From an uncultured Blautia sp. (GTDB lineage: Bacteria; Bacillota; Clostridia; Lachnospirales; Lachnospiraceae), in assembly GCA_902476765.1 (NCBI GenBank), contig CABSEJ010000144.1:1-8150 (forward strand): a stretch of 8,150 nt of DNA, in the 5' to 3' direction. Shown in pieces: positions 1-6,299 of the stretch. The notes below the pieces were generated by a model. That model was not told the DNA's origin and searched no databases. It saw only the letters and a program-made list of their open reading frames with translations. The stretch's first letter is position 1; every line of letters begins with the position of its first letter. The translations under genes and the position numbers were made by a program.

Positions 1-635
1 ATTCCCAGGATAACTCCTGCCATAATACCAGACTTGGCAGCCGGGACTATGGTGCAGAATACACTTCTTTCATGGGTTGCCCCCAAAGCCAGGGAGCCTT
101 CATAATAACTGTCCGGTACTGCACGGATAGATGACTCTCCTACGCTGATAATCGTAGGCAGAATCATGATTCCCAGCATAACAGAGGCTGTAAACATACT
201 AGAGCCGTTTCCTCCAAAACCCAGAGTTCTGCCGAAGAAGTCACGGACAAAGGGAACCATCACTACCATACCGAAAAATCCGTATACTACAGAAGGAATA
301 CCTGCCAGCAGGTCAACTGCAGGCTTCAAAAATCGGTATATTTTCTTAGGGCAGAATCTTGCCATAAAAATAGCAGTGAGAAGTCCAACCGGAACTCCGA
401 TGATAATAGCTCCTGCGGTTACATAGATACTTCCCAAAATAAAAGGAAGGATTCCGTAAATGTCATTTCCCGGCTTCCATGTCTCTCCCAGCAAAAAGTT
501 AAAAACCCCGATTTCGCCAATGGCGGGAATGCCATTGGCGAACAAGAATGCACATATTAAAACTACTGCCAGAATGGAAGCGCAGGCGCACAGGAGAAAC
601 ACATACTTCATAATACTCTCTTTTATGTCTTTCAT
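1..635 (-). CDS. pstC: Phosphate ABC transporter permease PstC (partial, C-terminus cut by window edge)
   Basis: One of the two membrane permeases of the high-affinity phosphate importer PstSCAB, which passes phosphate from lipoprotein PstS across the membrane using ATP hydrolysis by PstB. About 211 residues are present out of the roughly 300 usual for PstC. The start ATG at 633-635 follows a GGAGC ribosome site 8 nt upstream. Residues 9-33 form a hydrophobic N-terminal segment, followed by ETWKPGNDIYGILPFILGS, typical of PstC, then the conserved block LLAGIPSVVYGFFG, and near the cut edge the permease EAA-type loop EGSLALGATHERSVF with the following IVPAAKSGI, which contacts the ATPase. It lies 24 nt downstream of pstS on the same strand, so the two are co-transcribed; pstA, pstB and phoU would be expected beyond the left edge. 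A perfect inverted repeat lies inside codons 32-41. Identification is confident. Confidence 0.95.
   Translation of the reverse strand, partial: MKDIKESIMKYVFLLCACASILAVVLICAFLFANGIPAIGEIGVFNFLLGETWKPGNDIYGILPFILGSIYVTAGAIIIGVPVGLLTAIFMARFCPKKIYRFLKPAVDLLAGIPSVVYGFFGMVVMVPFVRDFFGRTLGFGGNGSSMFTASVMLGIMILPTIISVGESSIRAVPDSYYEGSLALGATHERSVFCTIVPAAKSGIMAGVILG
513..542 (-). repeat. Perfect 12-bp inverted repeat inside pstC
   Basis: TTCGCCAATGGC at 513-524 is mirrored exactly by GCCATTGGCGAA at 531-542 with a 6-nt loop. In the minus-strand mRNA this forms a strong stem-loop about 95-120 nt into pstC, encoding FANGIPAIGE. A run of five T follows about 8 nt later in the transcript, too far away for a classic intrinsic terminator. 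It may affect mRNA stability or pstS/pstC stoichiometry (inference). Confidence 0.6.
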
Positions 636-659
636 GGTACCTTGCTCCTATTTTTCTGA

Positions 660-1592
660 TTATTGAAGGTCTTCCCAGTTAGTAACTTCACCAGTGTAAA
701 TCTGTTTTACCTGGTCAGAGGTAATATCCTCTAAAGCATTGCCTTTATTCACGATTACTGCAATACCGTCCAGAGCAATCTCCTGGCCTACCAGGCCTTC
801 AGATGTTTCGGAATCTTTCAGGGCTCTGGATGCCATTCCGATGTCACATACACCGCTGATAGCAGATTCCATACCTGTAGTAGAATCACTCTGCTGAATC
901 TCGATTTCAGCCCCTGTATTTATGGCTTCATATCCTTCTTTCAGCTTCTCCATAACAGGTGTTACAGAAGAAGAGCCTGCAACAACTACCTTGCCTTCCG
1001 GCTTGGTTCCGGCGTAAGCTTCTGCCTCTTCATTAACGGTAATGCATCCCGCTTCTTCTACGATGGCCTGGCCCTCTGCACTCATGATATAGTCAATAAA
1101 ATCCTGAGCCACGTCGCTGACATCTTCGGTAGTGGCAATATTGAAAGGACGGGATACTTTATATGTACCGTTCTTTACATTCTCTGCGGAAGCCTCTACT
1201 CCGTCAACCTTTAAAGCTTTTACCATGCTGTCATCCAGAGAACCCAGAGAAATATAGCCAATAGCCTGAGGGTCCTGGGAAACATTTGTCATCATAACAG
1301 AAGTATTGTTGGTAACCTGAGCGTCTGCCGTAGTATTGTCAACTTTCTCTCCGTCTGCGTTTTCTTCCTCAATACCAAATAATTCAATAAATGCTCCTCT
1401 TGTTCCGGAACCGTCTTCACGAGAGATTACGGAAATTGTACCGGAAGGTGCGGAAGCATCTGCAGAATCTCCTGACTCTGCTGCAGTGTCAGAAGCTGCG
1501 CCGCTTTCTGAATTGCTGTTGTTTCCGCCGCATGCTGCCATACCTAATACCATTAAACCTGTTAACATTGCTGCAAATACTTTCTTCTTCAT
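660..1592 (-). CDS. pstS: Phosphate-binding lipoprotein PstS with circularly permuted domain order
   Basis: Substrate-binding lipoprotein that captures phosphate outside the membrane for the PstCAB permease. The chosen start at 1590-1592 begins MKKKVFAAML and has AAGGAG 9 nt upstream; an upstream in-frame ATG would place 18 charged residues before the signal peptide. The 310-residue product has a lipoprotein signal ending in MAAC (Cys21) and a Ser/Ala/Gly-rich linker (22-51). The conserved blocks then appear in an unusual order: REDGSGTR (58-65, phosphate-binding loop), IGYISLGSL (111-119), KALKVDGV (125-132), FIDYIMSAEGQ (165-174), and only then the block that normally opens the mature protein, VVVAGSSSVTP (202-212), followed by DIGMASRALK (250-259), DGIAVIVN (275-282) and IYTGEVTNW (298-306) at the very end. 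Canonical PstS runs AGS...TP, DIGMASR, TGEITNW, REDGSGTR, GAIGY, so this is a circular permutation, not a truncation: all blocks are present in one open frame. First gene of the operon with pstC. Confidence 0.93.
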   Translation of the reverse strand: MKKKVFAAMLTGLMVLGMAACGGNNSNSESGAASDTAAESGDSADASAPSGTISVISREDGSGTRGAFIELFGIEEENADGEKVDNTTADAQVTNNTSVMMTNVSQDPQAIGYISLGSLDDSMVKALKVDGVEASAENVKNGTYKVSRPFNIATTEDVSDVAQDFIDYIMSAEGQAIVEEAGCITVNEEAEAYAGTKPEGKVVVAGSSSVTPVMEKLKEGYEAINTGAEIEIQQSDSTTGMESAISGVCDIGMASRALKDSETSEGLVGQEIALDGIAVIVNKGNALEDITSDQVKQIYTGEVTNWEDLQ

Positions 1593-1646
1593 GATTTTAT
1601 ACTCCTTTAATAAATGATTTACTTTCTTTCCATGTCCTTTTGACAA

Positions 1647-1706
1647 GACCTACTATATAGAAGCTTTGTAAAATCACCAATCATAAATCTGTTAAATCTT
1701 TGTAAA
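1647..1706 (-). promoter_or_regulatory. Predicted pstS promoter with PhoP-box-like direct repeats
   Basis: Read on the minus strand, TTTACA occurs at 1706-1701, TTAACA at 1695-1690 and TTTACA at 1672-1667. The starts are 11 and 23 nt apart, which fits the 11-nt period of PhoP boxes (TT(A/T/C)ACA repeats known from Bacillus); the third position in phase, near 1684-1679, does not match. A -10-like TATATA lies at 1659-1654, 7 nt beyond the last repeat, and no separate -35 is apparent. With a start near 1647 the repeats cover about -20 to -59, the usual location for activation by PhoP under phosphate starvation. Prediction from sequence only. Confidence 0.55.
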
Positions 1707-1746
1707 ATACAAAATCCCCGCTTTTACCATATTGTAAAAACGGGGA
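1702..1746 (-). terminator. Intrinsic terminator of the AraC-family gene
   Basis: An inverted repeat with a 13-bp stem spans 1715-1746 with loop 1728-1733, and the minus-strand transcript continues into TTTTGTATTTTAC. One position pairs as G-U on the minus strand but would be a C-A mismatch on the plus strand, showing that it serves minus-strand transcripts. It lies about 90 nt after the AraC-type gene and directly abuts the pstS regulatory repeats. Confidence 0.85.
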
Positions 1747-1837
1747 CATGCCCTGTGGTTATGTTAAATTGTATTGGTTATGGAAGAGGGAGGGATTTTA
1801 CAAATCATTTTACAAACTTTACTTATCATATTATCCC

Positions 1838-2761
1838 TTATTTCTCCCCCATCTTCCGGTACCCTGCCGGAGATACACCGTAAATCTGCCGGAATTTTTT
1901 CCCAAAGTAGCTGGGGTGGCTGACCCCGCTGCCAATACAGATTTCTGTTACAGTTTGGTCTGTGTTTCTCAATTTAAAGGCTGCCTGTCTGATTCTGTAA
2001 AGATTTAAATATTCCAAAGGGCTTGCTCCGGTAATTTTATGAAAACAGCGGAAACATTCTGTACGGCTCAGGTTCACATTTTTGGAAATATCCTCAACCG
2101 TAATGGGCTCTGCATAGTGAGCCTGCATATAATCTAAGATTTGTTTTACCCGCTGTTCCAGTTTCCGGTTCCCTTCTCCTCCAGCATACAACCCCTTCTC
2201 CTGCCCCTTGTATTCTGCCAGAATTCCCCAGGCTCTGCTCAGTTCATTCCGCACCTTGAGCTGGCAGAGCCAGTCTTCTTCCTGACAGTATTGACACACT
2301 TTTTCAAGAGCGCCAAGAATCTCTTCTTTCCAGGGGCTGCCTTGGTCTTTACGAAAAACACAGCCCTTAAACAGCTGGTCTTCTGCCACTGGCTTAATAT
2401 ACTTATTATACAGAAGACTTTGCCTGTCCTCTGCCAGAAATTCAGGTGCAAAAACCAGAGAAACCGAACTTCCCACATATTCCTGGGAAATAATTCCCGC
2501 CATGTGCAGGGCACCGCAATTGATAAAAGCAGCATCCCCTGCCCCCAGTTCAAATCTCTCTTCGTTAATACCAAATCTAACCTTTCCTTCCAGAACACAG
2601 AGGAATTCCGCCTCGGGATGCCAGTGCCAGCCCTCTCCTCTTACCGGTCTTTCCCTGGATTCATTTCTATAAGCCTGGAACCGGAAGGAACTGGTCCCGT
2701 GAGCCTTAGTCTCACACATAATATCATTGACACACAATTCTTCAGGAGCTGTCAGAAGCAT
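1838..2761 (-). CDS. AraC-family transcriptional regulator with N-terminal cupin domain
   Basis: DNA-binding regulator, probably responding to a small ligand such as a sugar. The start at 2759-2761 is preferred (307 residues) because AAGGTGG lies 8-9 nt upstream; an in-frame ATG at 2812 has no ribosome site. Residues about 40-105 form a cupin-like ligand domain with HWHPEAE (46-52), GINEERFELGAGD and LHMAGI. The C-terminal 105 residues form the AraC double helix-turn-helix: helix pair 1 around ITVEDISKNVNLSRTECFRCF (220-240) and pair 2 around QTVTEICIGSGVSHPSYFGKKFR (269-291), ending in the family signature GVSPAGYRK (295-303). It is divergent from the membrane protein gene at 2918 and lies one gene away from the alpha-galactosidase, so control of either is plausible, but no operator is proven. 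Weak -10 candidates are TATAAC (2798-2793) and TATAGT (2792-2787), without a good -35. The specific ligand is unknown. Confidence 0.92.
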   Translation of the reverse strand: MLLTAPEELCVNDIMCETKAHGTSSFRFQAYRNESRERPVRGEGWHWHPEAEFLCVLEGKVRFGINEERFELGAGDAAFINCGALHMAGIISQEYVGSSVSLVFAPEFLAEDRQSLLYNKYIKPVAEDQLFKGCVFRKDQGSPWKEEILGALEKVCQYCQEEDWLCQLKVRNELSRAWGILAEYKGQEKGLYAGGEGNRKLEQRVKQILDYMQAHYAEPITVEDISKNVNLSRTECFRCFHKITGASPLEYLNLYRIRQAAFKLRNTDQTVTEICIGSGVSHPSYFGKKFRQIYGVSPAGYRKMGEK

Positions 2762-2822
2762 TTTTAATTCCACCTTTTCCTTTGGTACTATAGTTATAAT
2801 TTCAGATAGCATTGTGATAGTT

Positions 2823-2889
2823 TTTTTCTATTATTTTTCTATAATTTATTTTAGCACAGGTACAGGAGAAATGCAGCACCTCACCTGTG
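2823..2889 (+). promoter_or_regulatory. Predicted promoter and structured leader of the YczE-like gene
   Basis: A perfect -10 TATAAT occurs at 2840-2845 without a recognisable -35 at normal spacing. It overlaps a two-copy tandem 11-mer, TTTTTCTATTA (2823-2833) and TTTTTCTATAA (2834-2844), differing at one base and possibly an operator. With a start near 2852 the transcript would begin almost directly with CACAGGT (2855-2861), which pairs with ACCTGTG (2883-2889), followed by the ribosome site at 2906-2910. The 156-bp divergent gap thus probably holds control sites for both flanking genes. Confidence 0.4.
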
Positions 2890-2917
2890 TAATTCTATGT
2901 TTTGCGGGGGATATATC

Positions 2918-3598
2918 ATGTCTGAAAAAATGAAACGTATTATCATGACGGTTGTTGGTGTCAGCCTCAGCGGCGTGGCCGTAGGATTTTTTAACTATTC
3001 CGCCTTCGGTATGGACCCTTTCCAGGTTCTGGCCCATGGCCTGTGGAATCTTACGCCTCTGGGCTACGGAACCTTTTACACAGCCTTTAGTTTTATTCTG
3101 CTCATCCTTGTGCTGATAACAGACAGAAAAAAAATCGGGCTTGGTACTCTCATCAACATGTTTCTTTTAGGCTATATTACAGAATTTTTCTCCTGGCTGC
3201 TTTTAGAGCTTTTTCCAAATGGAAATTTTTTCTTCCGGCTGCTTATGCTCCTAATCGGAATTTTCATTATGTGTATGGGAGCATCCCTATATTTCACTGC
3301 TGATTTAGGTGTTTCTGTCTATGACGCCGTAGCCCTTTGCCTTTCGGAAAGAACACCCATAAAGTTTCAATACTGCCGCATAGGCAGCGATGTGGTATGT
3401 GTTGTGGTAGGCTTTATTTTCGGGGCAAAAGTAGGAATCGGAACTCTGGTTACCGTATTTTTTACCGGCCCTTTAATACATATTTTCCAGGAAATCCTTG
3501 CCATTCCTCTTATTCGTGGCCGTAACCCGATTACCCTCCAAATCCGCTTGTTATACCGGAAAATAAAACATTCCGGAAAAAAGAAAAGAGCCATTTAA
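2918..3598 (+). CDS. YczE/YitT-like integral membrane protein of unknown function
   Basis: Polytopic membrane protein of 226 residues resembling the YczE/YyaS/YitT group (COG2364-like); substrate and role are unknown. Start at 2918 (MSEKMKR) is chosen because a G-rich site (GCGGGGG, 2904-2910) lies 7 nt upstream; the earlier ATG at 2897 has no ribosome site. Hydrophobic segments lie at about residues 8-29, 51-68, 77-98, 104-127, 154-173 and a less certain one at 174-195. The N-terminal GFFNYSAFGMDPFQVLAHG resembles the family pattern of a small-residue helix followed by a GxDPxxV turn. The protein contains an internal duplication: KIGLGTLINMFLLGYITEFF (72-91) aligns with KVGIGTLVTVFFTGPLIHIF (171-190), 99 residues apart. 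The C-terminal tail from about 205 is basic and likely cytoplasmic. It is a single-gene transcript, divergent from the AraC-type regulator and closed by the terminator at 3610-3648. Confidence 0.85.
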   Translation: MSEKMKRIIMTVVGVSLSGVAVGFFNYSAFGMDPFQVLAHGLWNLTPLGYGTFYTAFSFILLILVLITDRKKIGLGTLINMFLLGYITEFFSWLLLELFPNGNFFFRLLMLLIGIFIMCMGASLYFTADLGVSVYDAVALCLSERTPIKFQYCRIGSDVVCVVVGFIFGAKVGIGTLVTVFFTGPLIHIFQEILAIPLIRGRNPITLQIRLLYRKIKHSGKKKRAI

Positions 3599-3609
3599 TG
3601 TTGGCTGCC

Positions 3610-3648
3610 AAAAAGGGCTGTTGCTTCTATTTAAACAACAGCCCTTTT
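3610..3648. terminator. Bidirectional intrinsic terminator between convergent genes
   Basis: AAAAGGGCTGTTG (3611-3623) pairs perfectly with CAACAGCCCTTTT (3636-3648) around a 12-nt loop. The A-run on one arm and T-run on the other give a U-tract in both directions. It begins 12 nt after the membrane-protein stop and ends 8 nt before the alpha-galactosidase stop, so it closes both. Confidence 0.92.
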
Positions 3649-3656
3649 ATTCTCCT

Positions 3657-5888
3657 TTACTCCTCTGTTTTTTCTATTACATACAGCAGGGAAGTAAAAT
3701 CTCCGCCTTTTTCATTGAACAGTTCTCTGTCCACCGGAATTCCGGCATACATCAGCTCGTCTCCATAAGCTTTATAGGATTTTTCCTCATCAGATGTCAA
3801 AGTAACCTTATACAGCATATCCTTCTGCAGCCCCTTGAGCTTCAGCCTCAGCCAGGAACCATTTACCTTATTTAACCTCTGGTAAAGCATGGCAATAGAC
3901 TGGGATTTATCCTGAGATACCACCTGCCATGCAGTTTCATTTCCCTTGAACGGACTTAATATGCGGTAGAAATCACCGTCCACCTGTATCAGCTCCCGGT
4001 ATTGCTTCATAAAAGCAATCTGGCTTTTCACAGCTTCAAGCTCCTGGGCAGACAGCAAATTCAAATCCAATTCATAGCCAAAGGTTCCGAAATATGCCAC
4101 ATTGGCCCTGGTATCGATAGGCGTAGTTCTGTAAATCTGGTGGTTTGGTACAGCCGACACATGAGAGCCCATACTTACCAGCGGATAAACATAGGAGGTT
4201 CCGTACTGTATCTTGGTCCTTTCATTGGCATCCGTATCATCGCTGGTCCAGGTCTGTGGCGCAAAGTACAGCATACCCGGGTCAAAGCGGGCCCCGCCGC
4301 TGGCACAGGATTCAAACAAAATCTGCGGAAATCTGCTGGTTAAACGGTTATATAAATCATAGACACCCAGGATATAACGATGCATAATCTCCCCTTGATG
4401 TTCCGGAGACATTCCTCTGCTGTAAGGCTCTGTCATGTACCGGTTCATATCCCATTTAATATAAGAGATGGAAGATTCGCTGATAATCTTTGCTATCATG
4501 TCATAGATGGCATCTACTACTTCTTTCCTTGAAAAATCCAATACATGCTGATGTCTGGCATGGCTTTCAAACCGCCCCGGAACTCCTATGAGCCAATCCG
4601 GATGAGCACGATATAAGTCACTGTCCTTATTTACCATTTCCAACTCTACCCAGAGCCCGAATTTCAGTCCCATATCTTCTACCTTCCGGGACAGACCGGG
4701 AATTCCCTCCGGCAGCTTTTCCAGATTTGCATACCAGTCTCCCAGACCTCTGTAGTCATCATTTCTGGCCCCAAACCAGCCGTCATCCAGCACAAACAGC
4801 TCTGCGCCGGCCTCCTTTGCCTTTCTGGCAATATTCAAAATTTTTTCTTCATTAAAATCGAAATAAGTAGCCTCCCAGTTATTCAAAAGAATGGGACGGG
4901 CCTTATCTCTCCACTCACCCCGCATCAACCTTTTCCTGTAAAGCCGGTGATAGGTCTGACTCATACCATTCAAGCCCTGGTTGCTGTAAACAATTACGGT
5001 TTCCGGCGTCTGGAAGCTATCTCCCTCCTTCAGGCACCAGGAAAAGCTTTCCGGATTGATTCCCACCAGAACCCTGGTCATGTCAAAGGTAGAAACCTCT
5101 GTCTGCATCAAAAAGTTTCCGCTGTACACAAAGCTAAATCCATAAACCTCTCCGTAATCCTCTCCTGCCTCCGGCCTCTTCAGTGCCATAAAAGGATTAT
5201 GCTCTGCTCCGGAGCAGGTTCCATTCACGCCCTGGATGGACTGGATGCCCATTTCAAGAGGTCTCTCCTTCACATACCGCTCCCTGGCCCAGGCCCCTGA
5301 CAAATGTACCATCTCATAATCCATATCCGGGAATTCCACACAGCTGCTCATAACCTTTTCCAATACCACAGACTTTTTCCCTTTATGATGGAAGCAAACA
5401 CTTTTTGCCAGAACCGGATAGTCCCTGTATACGGTGTAAGAAAGTACCATCTCCGTGCCTATTTCCTCATCTGCCAAAGTGATTTTAAGGGTTTCCGCTT
5501 CCTCTTCCTCTTCAACATACAGAGCCGGCAAAGGAGAAATAGCAGGTTTTCCCTTAACTATCTCATATCCCTGGTATACAAAATTTACAATCCTGCTGCC
5601 GTTTTCCTGACGGATGGTAAGAGCCGGACTTCTATAATCTCCGGTTCCATACACCGGATATTCCTGTCTGGTATAATGCATGGATAAAATACCGGGCTCA
5701 GGCACACACACAGACATTTGGGAACGCATAGTCTCTTCATGTAAATAAGAGAAGTCCTCTTTATCATGGATAGCCTGTCCAAAATATAAATGTTCAAGCT
5801 GTCCGTTCTCCATGATTCTCAGGATATAGCTGACCTTACTGTTAAAAAGATGGAACTGCTTTGTCTCTTGATGAAAAATAACTGGCAT
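3657..5888 (-). CDS. aga: Alpha-galactosidase, glycoside hydrolase family 36
   Basis: Hydrolyses terminal alpha-1,6-linked galactose from melibiose, raffinose and stachyose by a retaining mechanism. There is no signal peptide, so it acts in the cytoplasm on imported oligosaccharides. At 743 residues it has the length of the bacterial tetrameric GH36 group. An N-terminal beta-sandwich (about 1-310) is followed by the catalytic barrel (about 320-640) with LLNNWEATYFDFNE (334-347), LFVLDDGWFGARNDD (364-378), the nucleophile Asp480 in YIKWDMNR, the substrate loop FESCASGGARFDPG (525-538) and the acid/base Asp550 in TWTSDDTDANER; the 70-residue gap between the two aspartates fits characterised members. 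A C-terminal beta domain covers about 655-743. The start has GAGG 8 nt upstream. The downstream neighbour is convergent; upstream is a 646-bp regulatory gap and then galactokinase, suggesting a shared galactoside pathway. No transporter gene is visible in the window. Confidence 0.97.
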   Translation of the reverse strand: MPVIFHQETKQFHLFNSKVSYILRIMENGQLEHLYFGQAIHDKEDFSYLHEETMRSQMSVCVPEPGILSMHYTRQEYPVYGTGDYRSPALTIRQENGSRIVNFVYQGYEIVKGKPAISPLPALYVEEEEEAETLKITLADEEIGTEMVLSYTVYRDYPVLAKSVCFHHKGKKSVVLEKVMSSCVEFPDMDYEMVHLSGAWARERYVKERPLEMGIQSIQGVNGTCSGAEHNPFMALKRPEAGEDYGEVYGFSFVYSGNFLMQTEVSTFDMTRVLVGINPESFSWCLKEGDSFQTPETVIVYSNQGLNGMSQTYHRLYRKRLMRGEWRDKARPILLNNWEATYFDFNEEKILNIARKAKEAGAELFVLDDGWFGARNDDYRGLGDWYANLEKLPEGIPGLSRKVEDMGLKFGLWVELEMVNKDSDLYRAHPDWLIGVPGRFESHARHQHVLDFSRKEVVDAIYDMIAKIISESSISYIKWDMNRYMTEPYSRGMSPEHQGEIMHRYILGVYDLYNRLTSRFPQILFESCASGGARFDPGMLYFAPQTWTSDDTDANERTKIQYGTSYVYPLVSMGSHVSAVPNHQIYRTTPIDTRANVAYFGTFGYELDLNLLSAQELEAVKSQIAFMKQYRELIQVDGDFYRILSPFKGNETAWQVVSQDKSQSIAMLYQRLNKVNGSWLRLKLKGLQKDMLYKVTLTSDEEKSYKAYGDELMYAGIPVDRELFNEKGGDFTSLLYVIEKTEE

Positions 5889-5924
5889 ATATATATCCTC
5901 TCTCTTTGTTTTTCTTTTGTATTC

Positions 5925-5930
5925 ATTATA
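5925..5930 (-). promoter_or_regulatory. -10 element of the alpha-galactosidase promoter
   Basis: A consensus TATAAT on the minus strand would start transcription near 5918, about 30 nt before the ATG. At the expected -35 place (17 nt upstream) there is only TAGAAA, far from TTGACA, which suggests an activator-dependent promoter. A second weaker candidate lies further upstream: TTGTCA at 6057-6052 and TAAAAT at 6033-6028, 18 nt apart. Confidence 0.5.
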
Positions 5931-6104
5931 TAATTCTGCTCTTCTGGTTTCTATTGGATTTCGTCTTTAAATGTTGCTGTTTTGTTGACAATTACTCCTT
6001 TTTATTGTAAACCGCTATTTTCAGATTATTTTAAATATTTTTTTGTTGTTTTGACAAATTCTGTCGCATTTTGTTAAAAATTTGACTTTAAAAAAGTCAA
6101 CGTT
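5931..6104. other. AT-rich non-coding stretch upstream of the alpha-galactosidase
   Basis: No open frame with coding character occurs here. The stretch is strongly AT-rich, with runs such as TTATTTTAAATATTTTTTT (6027-6045). It carries two similar TTGACAAT/TTGACAAAT words (5985 and 6051) and adjoins the DnaA-box cluster, so it could be an easily unwound segment or just the activator region of the promoter. The assignment is open. Confidence 0.5.
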
Positions 6105-6108
6105 TTTT
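6082..6108 (+). terminator. Small terminator-like hairpin of unclear use
   Basis: TTGACTTT (6082-6089) and AAAGTCAA (6093-6100) form a perfect 8-bp stem with a 3-nt loop, followed on the plus strand by CG and six T. No plus-strand gene ends nearby, so it may instead be an operator-type palindrome or a structure in the minus-strand leader. Confidence 0.35.
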
Positions 6109-6299
6109 CCACATTTTCTTCTAAAAAACCCCATTTTATAACATGTACACAAAACCTATGTTCTTTATTTTATTATGTAAATCATAGTAATCCACACACA
6201 AATTTGTGGACAATGTGGATAACTCGGTGTATAACTTCACTTTTCCGCAGTTTACAGGCTTTTTTGCTGTGTATAACTTTGAGGATAAAATGTGGGGAA
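6105..6299. other. Cluster of DnaA-box-like 9-mers (possible DnaA-binding locus or origin)
   Basis: Against the DnaA box TTATNCACA the cluster shows two full matches, both on the minus strand: TTATCCACA (6222-6214) and TTATACACA (6276-6268). One-mismatch boxes are TTGTCCACA (6213-6205), TTATACACC (6234-6226) and TTATCCTCA (6288-6280) on the minus strand, and TAATCCACA (6188-6196) and TTTTCCACA (6105-6113) on the plus strand. A two-mismatch copy is at 6299-6291. Boxes at 6205 and 6214 abut directly. An AT-rich flank lies to the left, as next to a DNA unwinding element. Known DnaA loci include oriC and DnaA-titrating or regulatory clusters. No dnaA, dnaN or other replication gene is in the window, so whether this is oriC is undecided. 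The open frames across it look like chance. Confidence 0.65.

Noticed and set aside
660..1592. PstS block order as a frameshift, gene fusion or assembly error
   Set aside because: The frame is uninterrupted, each conserved block occurs once, and signal, linker and stop are all in place, so permutation is the simpler reading.
660..1646. Longer pstS start giving 18 extra residues
   Set aside because: It would put a charged stretch before the lipoprotein signal; the ATG at 1592 has AAGGAG at proper spacing and starts MKKK as a signal peptide should.
1640..1658. Plus-strand promoter with TTGACA at 1640 and TATATA at 1653
   Set aside because: The spacer is only 7 nt, and no plus-strand gene follows.
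2141..2767. A 208-codon plus-strand open frame antisense to the AraC-type gene
   Set aside because: It lies fully opposite a clearly coding regulator, shows no domain and is Phe/Ser/Pro-rich, typical of an antisense shadow.
1838..2812. Longer start of the AraC-type gene
   Set aside because: No ribosome site precedes 2812, and the likely promoter lies inside this extension, whereas 2761 has AAGGTGG upstream.
5204..5217. 14-bp perfect palindrome CTGCTCCGGAGCAG in the alpha-galactosidase gene (also CCGGAATTCCGG at 3734)
   Set aside because: They are loop-less palindromes within coding sequence, best explained by codon choice; there is no sign of a regulatory role.
6001..6022. A catabolite-control (cre) site near TGTAAACCGCTATTTTCA
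   Set aside because: The CG core is displaced by one base compared with the cre pattern, and symmetry is poor.
6105..6299. Calling the cluster oriC outright
   Set aside because: No replication gene, skew change or unwinding-element proof is available in the window; only box density supports it.
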